This document shows, piece by piece, positions 10,462 to 22,400 of a stretch of DNA of 64,000 nucleotides. Location: NCBI GenBank assembly GCA_032871835.1, contig CM065295.1, positions 26,608,501-26,672,500 of the forward strand. Direction: 5' to 3'. Under the pieces are notes generated by a model. The model made no database searches. It had not been told where the DNA came from and worked only from the letters and a program-made list of their open reading frames with translations. Source of the DNA: Dipteronia dyeriana (lineage: Eukaryota > Streptophyta > Magnoliopsida > Sapindales > Sapindaceae). The position numbers and the translations under genes are program-made. How positions within the stretch are numbered: the stretch's first letter is position 1; each line of letters opens with the position of its first letter.

Positions 10462-13400
10462 ATGCCCTTCTCATCTTATCTCACCAACACCCGCCGTGGA
10501 ACTACCTCCTGGGCCCACTCACTCCTTCCATCCACCGCCACCGCCACAGCCACCCCCACCTCCAAATCCAAACTCTCCGCCAGGAAGTCTCGTAAACGGA
10601 CGCTCCTGATCAACTTCCTCTTCGCCAATCTATTCACCATCGCTCTCTCGGTCTCTATTTTCTTCCTCTTCACTCTCCTCTTCTTCGGCATCCCCAAGCC
10701 CATCTCATCTCACTTCAAATCCAAACCCACCCGCCTCTACAAACCCAGAAAGCCTCTCTATCGGAATCCCGAAAACGCCGCCGTGTCCGAGGCCAGAGTC
10801 GATATCACCACAAAAGCTTTGTATGACAATATTCATTTCTTGGACGTAGATGGTGGGCCCTGGAAGCAAGGATGGAGAGTCAATTACAAAGGCGATGAGT
10901 GGGACAATGAGAAACTGAAGATTTTTGTTGTGCCTCATTCGCATAATGATCCTGGTTGGAAGCTGACTGTGGATGAGTACTATGATCGCCAATCTAGGCA
11001 TATACTTGACACTATTGTTGATACGCTATCCAAGGTCATCATTTCAATTATTTTTTTAGAGCTTATTTTTTATTGGTATCACTTGGATTGCATTTTTATT
11101 AATTAAAGAACACATTTTGGCTCCTTTTTGGTGTTAAAATCAGTGATTTGCTTGGTGCTACTATTGTTAAACTTTTCTCTGGGTTAATTTTGATGGGTAT
11201 GTATTGAATTGTGGTGGAAATGTTGAGTCAATTGGGAACTGTGATCCGTTTCTTTGTGGATCGGGACCTGCACTCTGGTTTGCTTTTGAATATTTTTGAA
11301 ACGAACTTGTTGCTATTGCACAAGAGTTGTGAGGAAATACTGTCGGTACTGTATTGTGCAACAAAAATGATAACTGATTGTTGGAATATGATTTTTGTAG
11401 GATGCTCGGCGAAAATTTATATGGGAAGAAATGTCTTACCTTGAGAGATGGTGGAGAGATGCTTCAGTGAGTAAAAGAGAATCATTTACCAATCTGGTGA
11501 AGAATGGGCAATTGGAAATCGTTGGAGGTGGTTGGGTAATGAATGATGAGGTAATTTCCTTGAGCTTATAAGGCTTTGTTATCGCTCATCTCATAAAATC
11601 TCATGTACTCATTACCCTTTCCCATCTGTTCCCTTTTATCAAATTTGTTGTCACTTGGTCATTTAGTTAGAATTAGACCGTGCCTTGTTGCTCTCAGAAT
11701 ATGAATCCTTTTTTATTAATGACATTATACAAAGTGATTATGTGATTAATGTGACCATTTGAGTGGACATGAATTGACTGATTGTTGGTTTTGTTTTTTG
11801 TTATAGGCGAATTCACATTATTTTGCTATAATTGAGCAGGTATATACTTGAATCCTTCCTTAATACTTCTTATAGTTGAATATATTCATTGGTTATATTA
11901 TGAGTATTCTATATGGTTGTGTTGCGTAAATTTCTTGATGGGTAAAAAAGTCAACAACGCTTAGTTCGATTATGACCTGTTAAAAGAGAAAGAGAAAGAG
12001 AAAGAGAATGCAATTGATATGTTTGTGATACGAGTATACGTGGTAAAACTCCGGTGACCGTAGAAACATCCACGGGTGGTTGTAAAGACAACCAAGCCAA
12101 ATCCACTATTAAATAAAGAATTACACCACTCGATCTCTTTTGTCTTTCTTTTACGGTGATTACTTCTGTTCTCTCGCTTCTCTCTTGTTTTACAGTGAGA
12201 TTATGGGTTTATTTATACGAGTATAGAACCCTAATTCTTGTTACATATAAAGGGAAAGGTGATAGTGTTCGATTGGAACTGGTTGTTTGTTGAAGTCGTC
12301 TTTATCTTCTTTTCTGTTTCTGAGATCTTGTGGATCGAGTCTGGATCGAGTCTGAATCTTCGTGGGATTCTAGTTGCACAATACTTTTAGGACTTATTTC
12401 CTAACCGGTGTGTAATCTTTTAGAAGAGTAGAGTTTTACATGATTTGGACTTGTTTCCTGTTTGATGTTTATTCTTCTGGAAGCTTTTAAATTTTTTCCT
12501 CTGATATGGGGGAATGAAATAAGGATGTTTCTGTATTGGAGTGTGATTCTAGATCCTTCCACTGGGCTCATTTACTTATGTGAATCATATATTCCTTGAC
12601 AACTTCTTTACTCGCATTTCTCATGTTGTATCGAGTAAAGCTGAATGTGTCGAGTATTCGTATTCGGCCTTACTCGGGTTCTCCTGTCTTGGTGATACCA
12701 CCGATGGTGTTTTTCAGTTGCCAGTTTGGATGCTTATCTGGCAATCTTTTTGGGAGATTGCCCTATTTGTCAGTGACGTGTACATTTAGTAAAATATACA
12801 TATAACAATACCCCCTTAAAAATACTTTTGCCGAGTAATATTCATTTTGGCGAAAGTATTTTAATCGTTGAATTTCTGTCTAGCTTTTTGTTTTTTCCTT
12901 AATTAATGCTTCATTAAAGTAGGAATAATAATCAATTCGCAGCATTAATGGCATGTCTTAATGGCAACCATGTATGATGTCTCTTCCTACCAAATCCCTA
13001 AGATTGTGACGTTCTGAAATTCTGATAGTTTGATTTGTTTTCTTCACGACACATGTCTTTCTATCGTTTGATATCACTGTTGGCATTTATGAGATACGAC
13101 CTTCAGGTTATTTGATACGCCACTTATGTCATCGAATGTTCCTTCTTTTTTCTTTTCAATCTTCCGGCTCTCCAAACCCTAGGGTTTCGAGCTTTAATCA
13201 AGTGGCTTATTTAAATTGACGAGGGCTATTTCATCGCCATATCTTTACGAAAAGAAAAATCAGGCTTGTTTCTGTCTTCCTGTTCTTGTGCACAAATCTG
13301 TTCTTCGCTCTTCATTGAAGTTTTTTTTCAGTTTCATATGTCTGCTTTAAAGGTCAGTTTCCATGGATCCTATGACACGACACCGTTTTTTTGTTAAGGC

Positions 13401-16400
13401 CTTTGATGAGCTTGAGCGGGGAGATACTTATTTAGTCTCTTGTATTTATAAATTATTAGGGGAATCACCCTCTGACCGGCCTTATTTTTTGAATGTTGAC
13501 ATTTCTGGGTTTTACTCTAGTGTTCCTTCTAGCTCTAACCCTGAATCTTCTTCTAGCTCTGAGTCTTCCATTTCTGATCGTCACAGGGTTCCTTTACGAT
13601 CTAGGATGGGGAAGCATCAGAGTAATCGCACAGTTTGCAAAAACGGTTCAAGTGACGTTCAGATTGGCAGGAAAGTGGTTAGTGAGAATGATGTTAAGGA
13701 AGAACACCGTGACTCTCGAATTCTCTTCTCTCTTGATTGTTCGAGTGCATATGTTGCCGAACCGAACGTGGTCGGGGATACGGAGATCGAGAAATATCGT
13801 GCTCGATTTGATCTAGATGATTCTATTCCGATGATGACTGCTGGTGATAGGGCCGCGTGGAATCCTTCCCCAGATATGGTTGCAATTTATGGATCCATGT
13901 TGAGTTACGAGGTGACTATTCCCCTTCAACCTTTCATCACCTGGTTCCTTACTGAGGCTGGGATTGCTCCATCCTAGCTTACCCTAGATAGCTATAGGAT
14001 TTTGATGTGCATGTGGCACATGTGGAGCCGGATGAAGTTGTCGCCGCTTTCTCCTCGTGAAATAAGGCAGTTTTATACTCTTAGGCAGTCTAGTCAGATT
14101 AGGACTTATTTTCTTTTGTCCAACCACCCCGATAACTGGATTCCCGAGGGAGTGAAGGTGAGTCGAGGCATCGAAACTTCCCTGGATGATAAGAAAAGGG
14201 TTTTATCTGGGGTTTTTCCACTTCAAACAAATACTGAAAAAATAGTTGGTTTTTCGTAGGTGGGAACTTGGGAAACCAGGTTGAGCTTTCAGTCGGTGAA
14301 GCTCAGGAAGTACTGAAGGTTCCTCGTTATTTTTGCTCTCTCGATCGCTGGAACAAAACACCGCCCATTTTTACTGATGCTGAGTTATCTAACCTTGTTT
14401 GGGGAGCTGTGCGTACTTTGGAAAAAAGAAGCAGGTCCTACCTTTTTGCTGAGAAGATAATGATGGATCTTGGCTTCTTTGCTCATATTTCTACTTGTCG
14501 CTGACTATGTAAGAGAGCTTTCCTGTTGCTCTTATTTTGTCGCTTTATCCCTTTCGAATTCAGTGTACGATATGGACGTCGTCTGTGACGCCCAGGCTCA
14601 CCAAGTAAAGGCGATTATTCAGGCAAGTCGTAAAGAGGTTTCTCGTCAAAGGGAAGAGAAGCTTGCTTCGCCTGATAATGAATTGGATGAGAATTCCGAG
14701 GAAGCAGATGAACAAGTTCCTGAGTACATTTTTGAGGAGGTTGTTCAGCCGAGTGTGGTGGAATCAAACGGCCCGAGTGGTCCCATTGGGTCTGATAATG
14801 ACCAGAGATTGCCTGAGGATATGGGCAGGCAATAGGGGCATCCTGTTGGTGTAGCATCTGAGGGGCCTAGTTCCCCCCCGATAGGGTGCCAGCTGAGCAG
14901 TTTGTTGATTGGGGAGTGGAAGTAGTTAGGGAATCCCTTGCTGAACAGGTTGATCCTTCACTTCCTGGTTTTTTCGGGCCTTATCAAGTTATAACTGAAG
15001 ACCAGGAAGATCTTGCAGCTGATCTTGGTTTCCACCATACTCGGACCAAAAAAAGGAAGGCAACTTATTCTCCTGCTCTACCTTTTTCGAAAAGTTCTAA
15101 GAGTGGTGTTGTTCATAGAGTCGAGCGACGAAGATGCTGACGTCAGGGATTCCCTGAGTGCTCAAATGGAGAAGCTTCGGGAGAAGGGGAGAATCCTCGA
15201 GAGAGTTTGAGTGGAGAGAACTCCCTGCCCCTTGAGGTTGAAACTACGGAAGTAGGGTTCTCGGAATAGCCTATAAGCCTTTCCCCCCAGGATATGCTGA
15301 AGGCCATGTCTTTAGGCCGTGCTTTTATTGGTGATTATCATTAGAGCCGCTTCAGGAATGGTTCCCCTGTGGAACGTCTTCATAATATTTTCAACAGTGC
15401 GACCTACGTAAGTTTTATGAACCGAACGATGCATCAATGTGCCTTAATTCGGGCTTCTCTAACATATTTCTCTGCAGGTGGTTGTTGAGTTTGTTGAGGC
15501 TGTTCAGATGCAACAACACCAAGTTGATCGGATAAGGCTTCTAGAAGCTCAGTTAAAGGAGAGTGAGGATAACCTTGCTCGGATTGAGGCGGGTCTATCC
15601 AAGGGAGGCGAGTTCTGCCTAAGAGTTTGTCTTTCGTTGCTTAGCGAAACAGGTGGAGGCTGAGGAGAGGACCTTTGCTGCGGAGGAGAAGGCTAGGTCT
15701 TTACAAGACTTGCTCTCCGATGCCCAAGAGTCGATGCTTTGGGCTGAACAGGAGGCCATAAAAAACGAAGTCATCTTATGAGGGCAAAATTGAAGATTTT
15801 AAGCACCAAGCTCAGACGATCGAATCCCTCTCGAAGGAAGCTAGGCTGGAACTTAAAGTCAAAGGGTTTGACTGCTTTCAAAGATCTCTAGCTTATGATG
15901 CCTTACTCATTAGGGAGTTCCTGCGGCTGTTGGTTTCAGTTGGCGAGTTCTTCAAGGTGAAAAACCGGGCGACTGACAAGGCTCGAGCCAATTGGGAATT
16001 ATAAATCAAAAACCATGTGGACCGGTTCTTGGAGTCTCTTCGAACTCAGATAAGAGAGTGGAGAGCTTATTGTCGAAGCCAAGGTAAAGAACTCATCTCT
16101 TAGTCGAGAGCTTATCTTTGCTGATATGCCGCATTTCACGTTTGGGATTTCTCCCTTTTTTCTTCTAACTCATCCAGGTTTGTAACAACATATCAGTATT
16201 ATGATCTTTATCATATAACCTGACTCTGGGCGGCATATATGATGTTTCTGTCGGGATGACGACCTCTGTTCCGAATGCCAAAGAAAACGGTGTTTCTTCT
16301 GTAGAAGTCCTTGCCGTTGTCCGATAAGCCCATAATACTTCAGGAAGTTTTTCAACCCAACTGCCCTTTTTGGCATCCAACTTTGCTTTGAGCGTGTGCT

Positions 16401-19400
16401 TGATGACTTTGTTCATTGCTTCGGCTTGTCTATTTGTTTGAGGGTGGGCAGGTGTAGCATAATAAATTGAAATCTGGTACTCGCTACACAATTGCCTAAA
16501 TTTTTGATTGTCAAATTGGGTGCAGGTAATAGTGATAATAGTATTCGGGTGTAGAGTATGTTCTTCTTCACAAAGTTTGTGGTGTTTGCTTCCGTGATGT
16601 GCACTAATGCTTCAGCTTCCACCCACTTACTGAAATAATCAATAGCCACAATTGCATGCTTTGCTCCACCCCCTGTTCCTGCTGGCAATGAACCAATTAA
16701 GTCCAAGCCCCACATGGCAAACGACCATTGGGATGTGAGACTTATGAGGTGTTCAGGAGTTTGCCGAATGTCATTGGCGATCCTTTGGCAAGCGTTGTAA
16801 CTTTCTGAACATTGCTGTGCATCAGAGAACAGAGAAGACCAGTAAAAACGTTGCCTGAGTACCATGTGTGCTAAGCTTTTGCCTCCTGTACTATGGATTT
16901 TCCTTTAATATCTGGTGTGCGTCTTCATCTGATACACACCTTTGGAGCGTTCGGGAAAATCCCTTTTATATGATTCCCCTCCAATTATAGTATACCTAAC
17001 AGACTTGTACTTGATGCGTTTTGCCTTAAAGGGGTCTTCTGGGAGTACATCCTCTTCCAAGTACCTTTTTAGCTGAGTCATCCAACCGTCTGGCGGTGTT
17101 CGGATTTCTAAAACTTCAAAGTCTTTTGGTTCAGCTATACTTGGCCTAAGAAGATGTGCGACTGAGATATTCTTTGGTCTGATTGTGGTTGTTGCCGATG
17201 CTAGCTTGGACAAAGCATCTGCTTTTTCATTTTCTTCCCGAGGGATCTGGACAATCCTATATTCTTTGAACCGTTGGCGGAATTGTTTCGCTATGTCCAA
17301 GTAAGCCATCATACTTTCATCCCTAGCCTGATATTCGTCTAGGATTTGATTGACGAATACCTGTGAGTCGCTGAATATCTTGACCTCATCTGTTCCAAGT
17401 ACGATGCAAACCCTAAGCCCTGCCAGCAGTGTCTCGTATTCTGCTTGGTTGTCTGTTGTTTTGAAGTCAAATCTCATGGCACATTCAACGTCATCTTCTT
17501 CTGGTGTGCATACCACGATCCCTGACCCGCTGCCATGAGTGTTTGAGGAGTCATCAACATATAATTTCCATGAGAAGCTTCTACCCAACATTCTTTTTGC
17601 CTCTGCATCTGGCTCTGTGAACTCTGCTACAAAATCCGCCACTGCTTAGCCCTTGAGTGGTGTTCTGGGCTCATACTTAATATCGAATTCACTCAGCTCG
17701 ATTGTACATTCGGTTAATCTCCCCGAAAGCTCAGGTTTCTGTAGAATTTGCTTAAGCGGGCAGTTGGTGAATACCTTGATTACATGTGCCTGAAAATACG
17801 GCCTCAACTTCCTTGATGCCGAAACTAATGCTAAAGCCATCTTTTCTGCCTGAGAATATCTGGTTTCAGCCGGAAGAAGAGCCTTGTTGGCATTTGTATT
17901 CCATCCTCTGTTTTGACTAGGACCGAGCTTACGGCTAATTCTGTAAGGGACAAGTACGGATAAAGTACTTCTCCTTCCTTTGGTTTCGAGAGGATGGTGC
18001 CTGTCCTAAGTATTTTTTTTATCTTCCGGAATGCCTATTCACATTCTGCATTCCATTCGAGTCCCTTCCCCTTTTTGATTATTTTGAAAAATGGTGCACA
18101 TCTGTCCGTGGCTTTCGAAATGAATCTGCCAAGGGAAGCTAGGCATCCTGTCAGGCGTTGCACGTCCTTTAAGTTTCTTGGAGAAATCATTTCTTCGAGA
18201 GCTTTAATCTTCTCGGGATTTACTTCGATCCCACTCTGGTGAACTTGGAAACCGATGAATCTTTCCGAAGGAACCCCAAATAGGCATTTACTCGGATTTA
18301 ACTTCATCTGGTATTTCCTCAGGACATCAAATGTTTCGCGCAAGTCCAAAGTATGCTTGGCTGCCGTGATACTTTCGAAATGAATCTGTCAAGGGAAGCT
18401 AGGCATCCCGTCAAGCGTTGCACCTCCTTTAAGGTTCTTGGAGAAATCATTTCTTCGAGAGCTTTAATCTTCTCGGGATTTACGTCAATCCCTCTCTGGT
18501 GAATTTGAAAACCGAGGAATCTTTCCGAAGGAATCCCGAATTGGCATTTACTCGGATTTAACTTCATCTGGTATCTCCTCAAGACATCAAATGTTTTGCG
18601 CAAGTCCGAATTATGCTTGGCTGCCGTGATACTTTTGGTTAGCATATCGTCAATTTAGACTTCAATGTTTCTTCCTATATGGCGAGCGAAAATTCTATTG
18701 ACCAGTCTATGATATATGGCACCATCATTTTTTAGCCCAAAATGCATCATTGTGTAGCAGTATAAACCTTGGTTGGTTGTGAATGCCGTTTTATCTTCAT
18801 CTGCTTTGTTTATCCTGATCTGGTTATATCCTGAATAGGTGTCCATAAAACTGAGCAGTTCATAATCTGATGTATCATCGGCCAACTGGTCTATTCTGGG
18901 AAGTGGACAACTATCCTTAGGGCAGGCTTTGTTCAAGTCTGAAATCCACGCACATTCTCCATTGACCATTTTTCTTTTGCACCAACACCACATTCGTTAC
19001 CCACTGTGGATAATTGATTTCTTCGATTAATCTTACAACGAGCAACTTCTCTACCTCCTGTTTGATTGCCCGACTCCTTTCAAGGTTAAAAGATCTTCTT
19101 TTTTGAATTATAGGTTTTACGCTCGGATCCACAGCCAAGTGATGTTGTGATATCACTCGTGTGTCTATCCTCACCATATCTTCATGACTCCACGCAAATA
19201 CGTTTTTGTATTCGCTGAGCAAATTGATGAGATCTGTCTTGACCTTTTCTTTTAAATTAGCTCTGATTTTAACCTTCTTTACTGGTTCGCCTTCTTTTAA
19301 GACTACTTCCTCTGTTGGCTCATTCTTTGATGTTCCGGGTTCCTCCTTTGGGTCAAACTCAAACATCAACGATTCTCTTTGTTTAGTCTGATCCGGTTGG

Positions 19401-22400
19401 GTCATGGTACACACTTGGTGCTCACTGTTATCTTTGTCCTTGTAAACGGAGAGATTAGTTCTTCTGGTCATTTCTTACGAACCCTTGATTGCTCTTACCC
19501 CCCAATCTATCGGGAATTTGATCATCAGGGGGTAGGTTGCCGTTACTGCCTTTGTTTTGTTCAGGAAAGGCCTACCCAGTAAAGCATTGTAAGGCCAGTT
19601 CTCCATGTCTACCACTACAAAGTCGAGTAGCATCGTTTTCTGGCAAGGTGCCACTCCAATTTTCACAGACCGTTCCTAGAGACCTGACCTCGACTCCTCC
19701 AAATCCTCTGAGCGGGGTATGGAAAAGTTACAAGTCCTTCCGATCCAATCTCAGCTGATCATAAACGGCTACACTGAGGATGTTTGCTGAGCTACCGTTG
19801 TCCACTAGTTTCCTTTGAACTTCCTTATGGCCAATCCGGATGCTAATGACAAAAGCATCATTTGGTCGGACGTCGATCCCATGTGAATTAGCTTCAGTAA
19901 ACACTATTGGGTCTCATCCTTCCTTTATTCTCTTTGGATTCGGCTCGATGGAATTAACGTCGAAATTCTGCCTTGCTTCAACCGCTTCTCGGATTTCCTG
20001 AGTTCGTTTTTCGGTTACTTCTCCCAGTTGAAGTTCCTCTGAAAATGATTTGAATTGCTCTGCTCGCCTTGGAACTGGCCTTTTTGTTTCGATCTGAGCC
20101 GTGATATCCAGACTTGGTTTCTTTCCGAGCATCTGTCTTCTCATCTTTCTTTAGGATAATATCTTGTAGATGCCCTTCTCGGATTAGGGTTTCTATATGA
20201 TCTCTGAGCTGGTAACATTTAGAGGTCTCATGCCCGCTCTCCTTGTGGAATCTGTAATACTTTGTTGTGTCTCGTCGGGCAAATTGTGACTGTCTGCGTG
20301 GCTCCTTCACCAGATTTGTTTCTTCCAATATTGCCAGGATCTCGTCTTGTCTTTTACGAAGCGGGGTGTAGTTTGTGTACTTTGAAACTTTTTGCTGGTT
20401 TGGTCAGTACTACGTCCGCTTCCCCTATCTTTGCTTCTTTCTTTGCTATTTCCCTTGTCTCCTCGATGGTTGAGCTGTTGAGTGACAGTCATACCTGTCT
20501 CTAGCTTCTTTTCTTCCTGCCTCTGAGTCTCACGAGCTATCCTTTGTAAGCGTATTGTTCCACGGTGACATTTACGATGATGACGGTCACTGTCTTCTGA
20601 TGATGATGACCGATCCCTTCGCCGATCATATTTGCGGTACCTATCATGTCCTGTTTGACCGTGACTTCGTTTTTGGCAAGGCCGTTTTGTGGGCATCTCA
20701 AGATCCTTGTCCTGGTTGTGCGATGTACCCCCAATCTGGGTGGTAGGATCTGAATTTCTAACGGCTGCTAACTCGTCTGGTTCTGGCCCAACTGTTATCG
20801 ATCGGAGCCTGGGAGGTGACTGATTTTGTGGAGATGGTTGGTTTAGAGGATTCGTCTCTCTTGTGGCCAATAGATCTATTCCTTCCTTCGCTGCATCTGT
20901 CAATAATTGTTGCAATGCATCCCTGAAATGGCACGCTATGTCCTCGTTGGTTGGAGGGACTCGCTGGATGCCAGCTAGGGATACCGGTTGGTTCCCAGTG
21001 ATGGTTGTGGGATCCTGAGTGGTCCCTCCTTGGTGAGCATTATCTGGCGATTTTTGTACGTCTCTGGAACTGTCTTTACTTTTTCCATCACCAGACATCA
21101 TTTAAATAGATCAAAGGTTCGACCCCCATCCTTCTAGCGCTAATTGCTTGATGGGCAAGAAAGTCAACAACGTTTGGTTCGATTATGACCTGTTAAAAGA
21201 GAGAGAGAATACAATTGATATGTTTGTGACACGAGTATACGTGGTAAAACTTCGGTGATCGGAAAAACATCCACGGGTGGTTGTAAAGACAACCAAGCCA
21301 AATCCATTATTAATTAAAGAATTACACCACTCGATCTCTTTTGACTCTCTTTTACAGTGATTACTTCTGTTCTCTCTCTTCTCTCTCGTTTTACAGTGAG
21401 ATTGTGGGTCTATTTATATTAGTATAGAACCCTAATCCTTGTTACATATAAGGAAAGGTGTTTGTGTTTGATTGGAATTGGTTGCTTGTTGAAGTCGTTT
21501 TTGTCTTCTTTCTTGTTTCTGAGATCTTGTGGATCGAGTCTGTATCTTCATGGGATTCTAGTTGCACAATACGTTTAAGACTTATTTCCTAACCGGTGTG
21601 TAATCTTTTAGAAGAGTAGAGTTATTACTTGATTTGGACTTGTTTCCTGTTTGATGTTTATCCTTCTGGAAGCTTTTAAATTCTTTCATCCTCTGATATG
21701 GGGGAATGAAATAAGGATGTTTTTGTATTGGAGTGTGATTCTAGATCCTTTCTCTGGGCTCATTTATTTACGTGAATCACATATTCCTTGACAACTTCTT
21801 TACTCGGGTTTCTCATGTTGTCCCGAGTAAAGCTGAATGTGCCGAGTATTCGTATTCGGCCTTACTCGGGTTCTCATGTCTTGGTGATGCCACCGATGGT
21901 GTTTTTCAGTTACCAGTTTGGATGCTTATCTGGCAATCTTTTTGGGAGACTTCCTTATCTATTAGTGACGTGTACATTTAATAAAATATACATATAACAG
22001 GTTGTATTCAGCTTAGTGGAGTGCTTTTATATTTATTGTCCATTTGAATCAGAACTTACTTTATTTCGTCAAGTAAAATATTCAGTGATCGTTTCTGTGT
22101 CTTTTAATTTTCCTTCTTAGCATTAGAGGCAATTGTGTTTTCTTTAAGTTTAATGGTTTAAATTTATATAAATATATAATATAATTGTGCCTGTTAGACG
22201 AAACTGGGTGATTTGAATTTGGATGTTGACTGGATAAAATTATTAATGTGTAGAATATTTATTCCATAAATAGGAGGTAATGAGTGGATTTACAAGGTCT
22301 TAGTAGGATTTTTTTTTCGTTTGTTCCTATTGCAGTTATAGTTTATATAGAATTGGTATTAGGTTGTCGCTTGGTTCAGGCAACTTTTCCATTTATAATC

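Larger units (their letters stand above)
11932..21999 (-). mobile_element. Ty3/gypsy element, Tat-like lineage, with an extra opposite-strand ORF
   Basis: Minus-strand order: 5' LTR (21999-21145), primer site of tRNA-Asn type, gag (21101-19914), protease to integrase (about 19810-16165), an opposite-strand ORF region (13363-16090), polypurine tract and 3' LTR (12807-11932). Three traits point to the Tat lineage: an extra RNase H after the reverse transcriptase, the tRNA-Asn-type primer site, and an additional antisense ORF between pol and the 3' LTR. The copy is dead: gag lacks its core, RT carries a stop at the catalytic motif and a 260-bp duplication, and integrase is frameshifted. The LTRs differ at roughly 5-9 % of bases by eye, so it is not a recent insertion. 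Confidence 0.88.

Noticed and set aside
10476..11001. Minus-strand open frames in GMII exon 1
   Set aside because: They are shadows of the coding exon on the other strand.
10462..11106. A short membrane protein ending at 11104
   Set aside because: The open frame past 11034 is intron 1 read-through; a GT donor at 11035 and exon 2 continue the mannosidase.
16165..21101. Host genes on the minus strand (RNase H, integrase-like)
   Set aside because: They lie between paired LTRs with PBS and PPT, and are parts of one retrotransposon.
21120..21150. tRNA-Asn gene, because of a tRNA-Asn 3' end match
   Set aside because: Only the 3' end is matched and it abuts an LTR; it is a primer-binding site.
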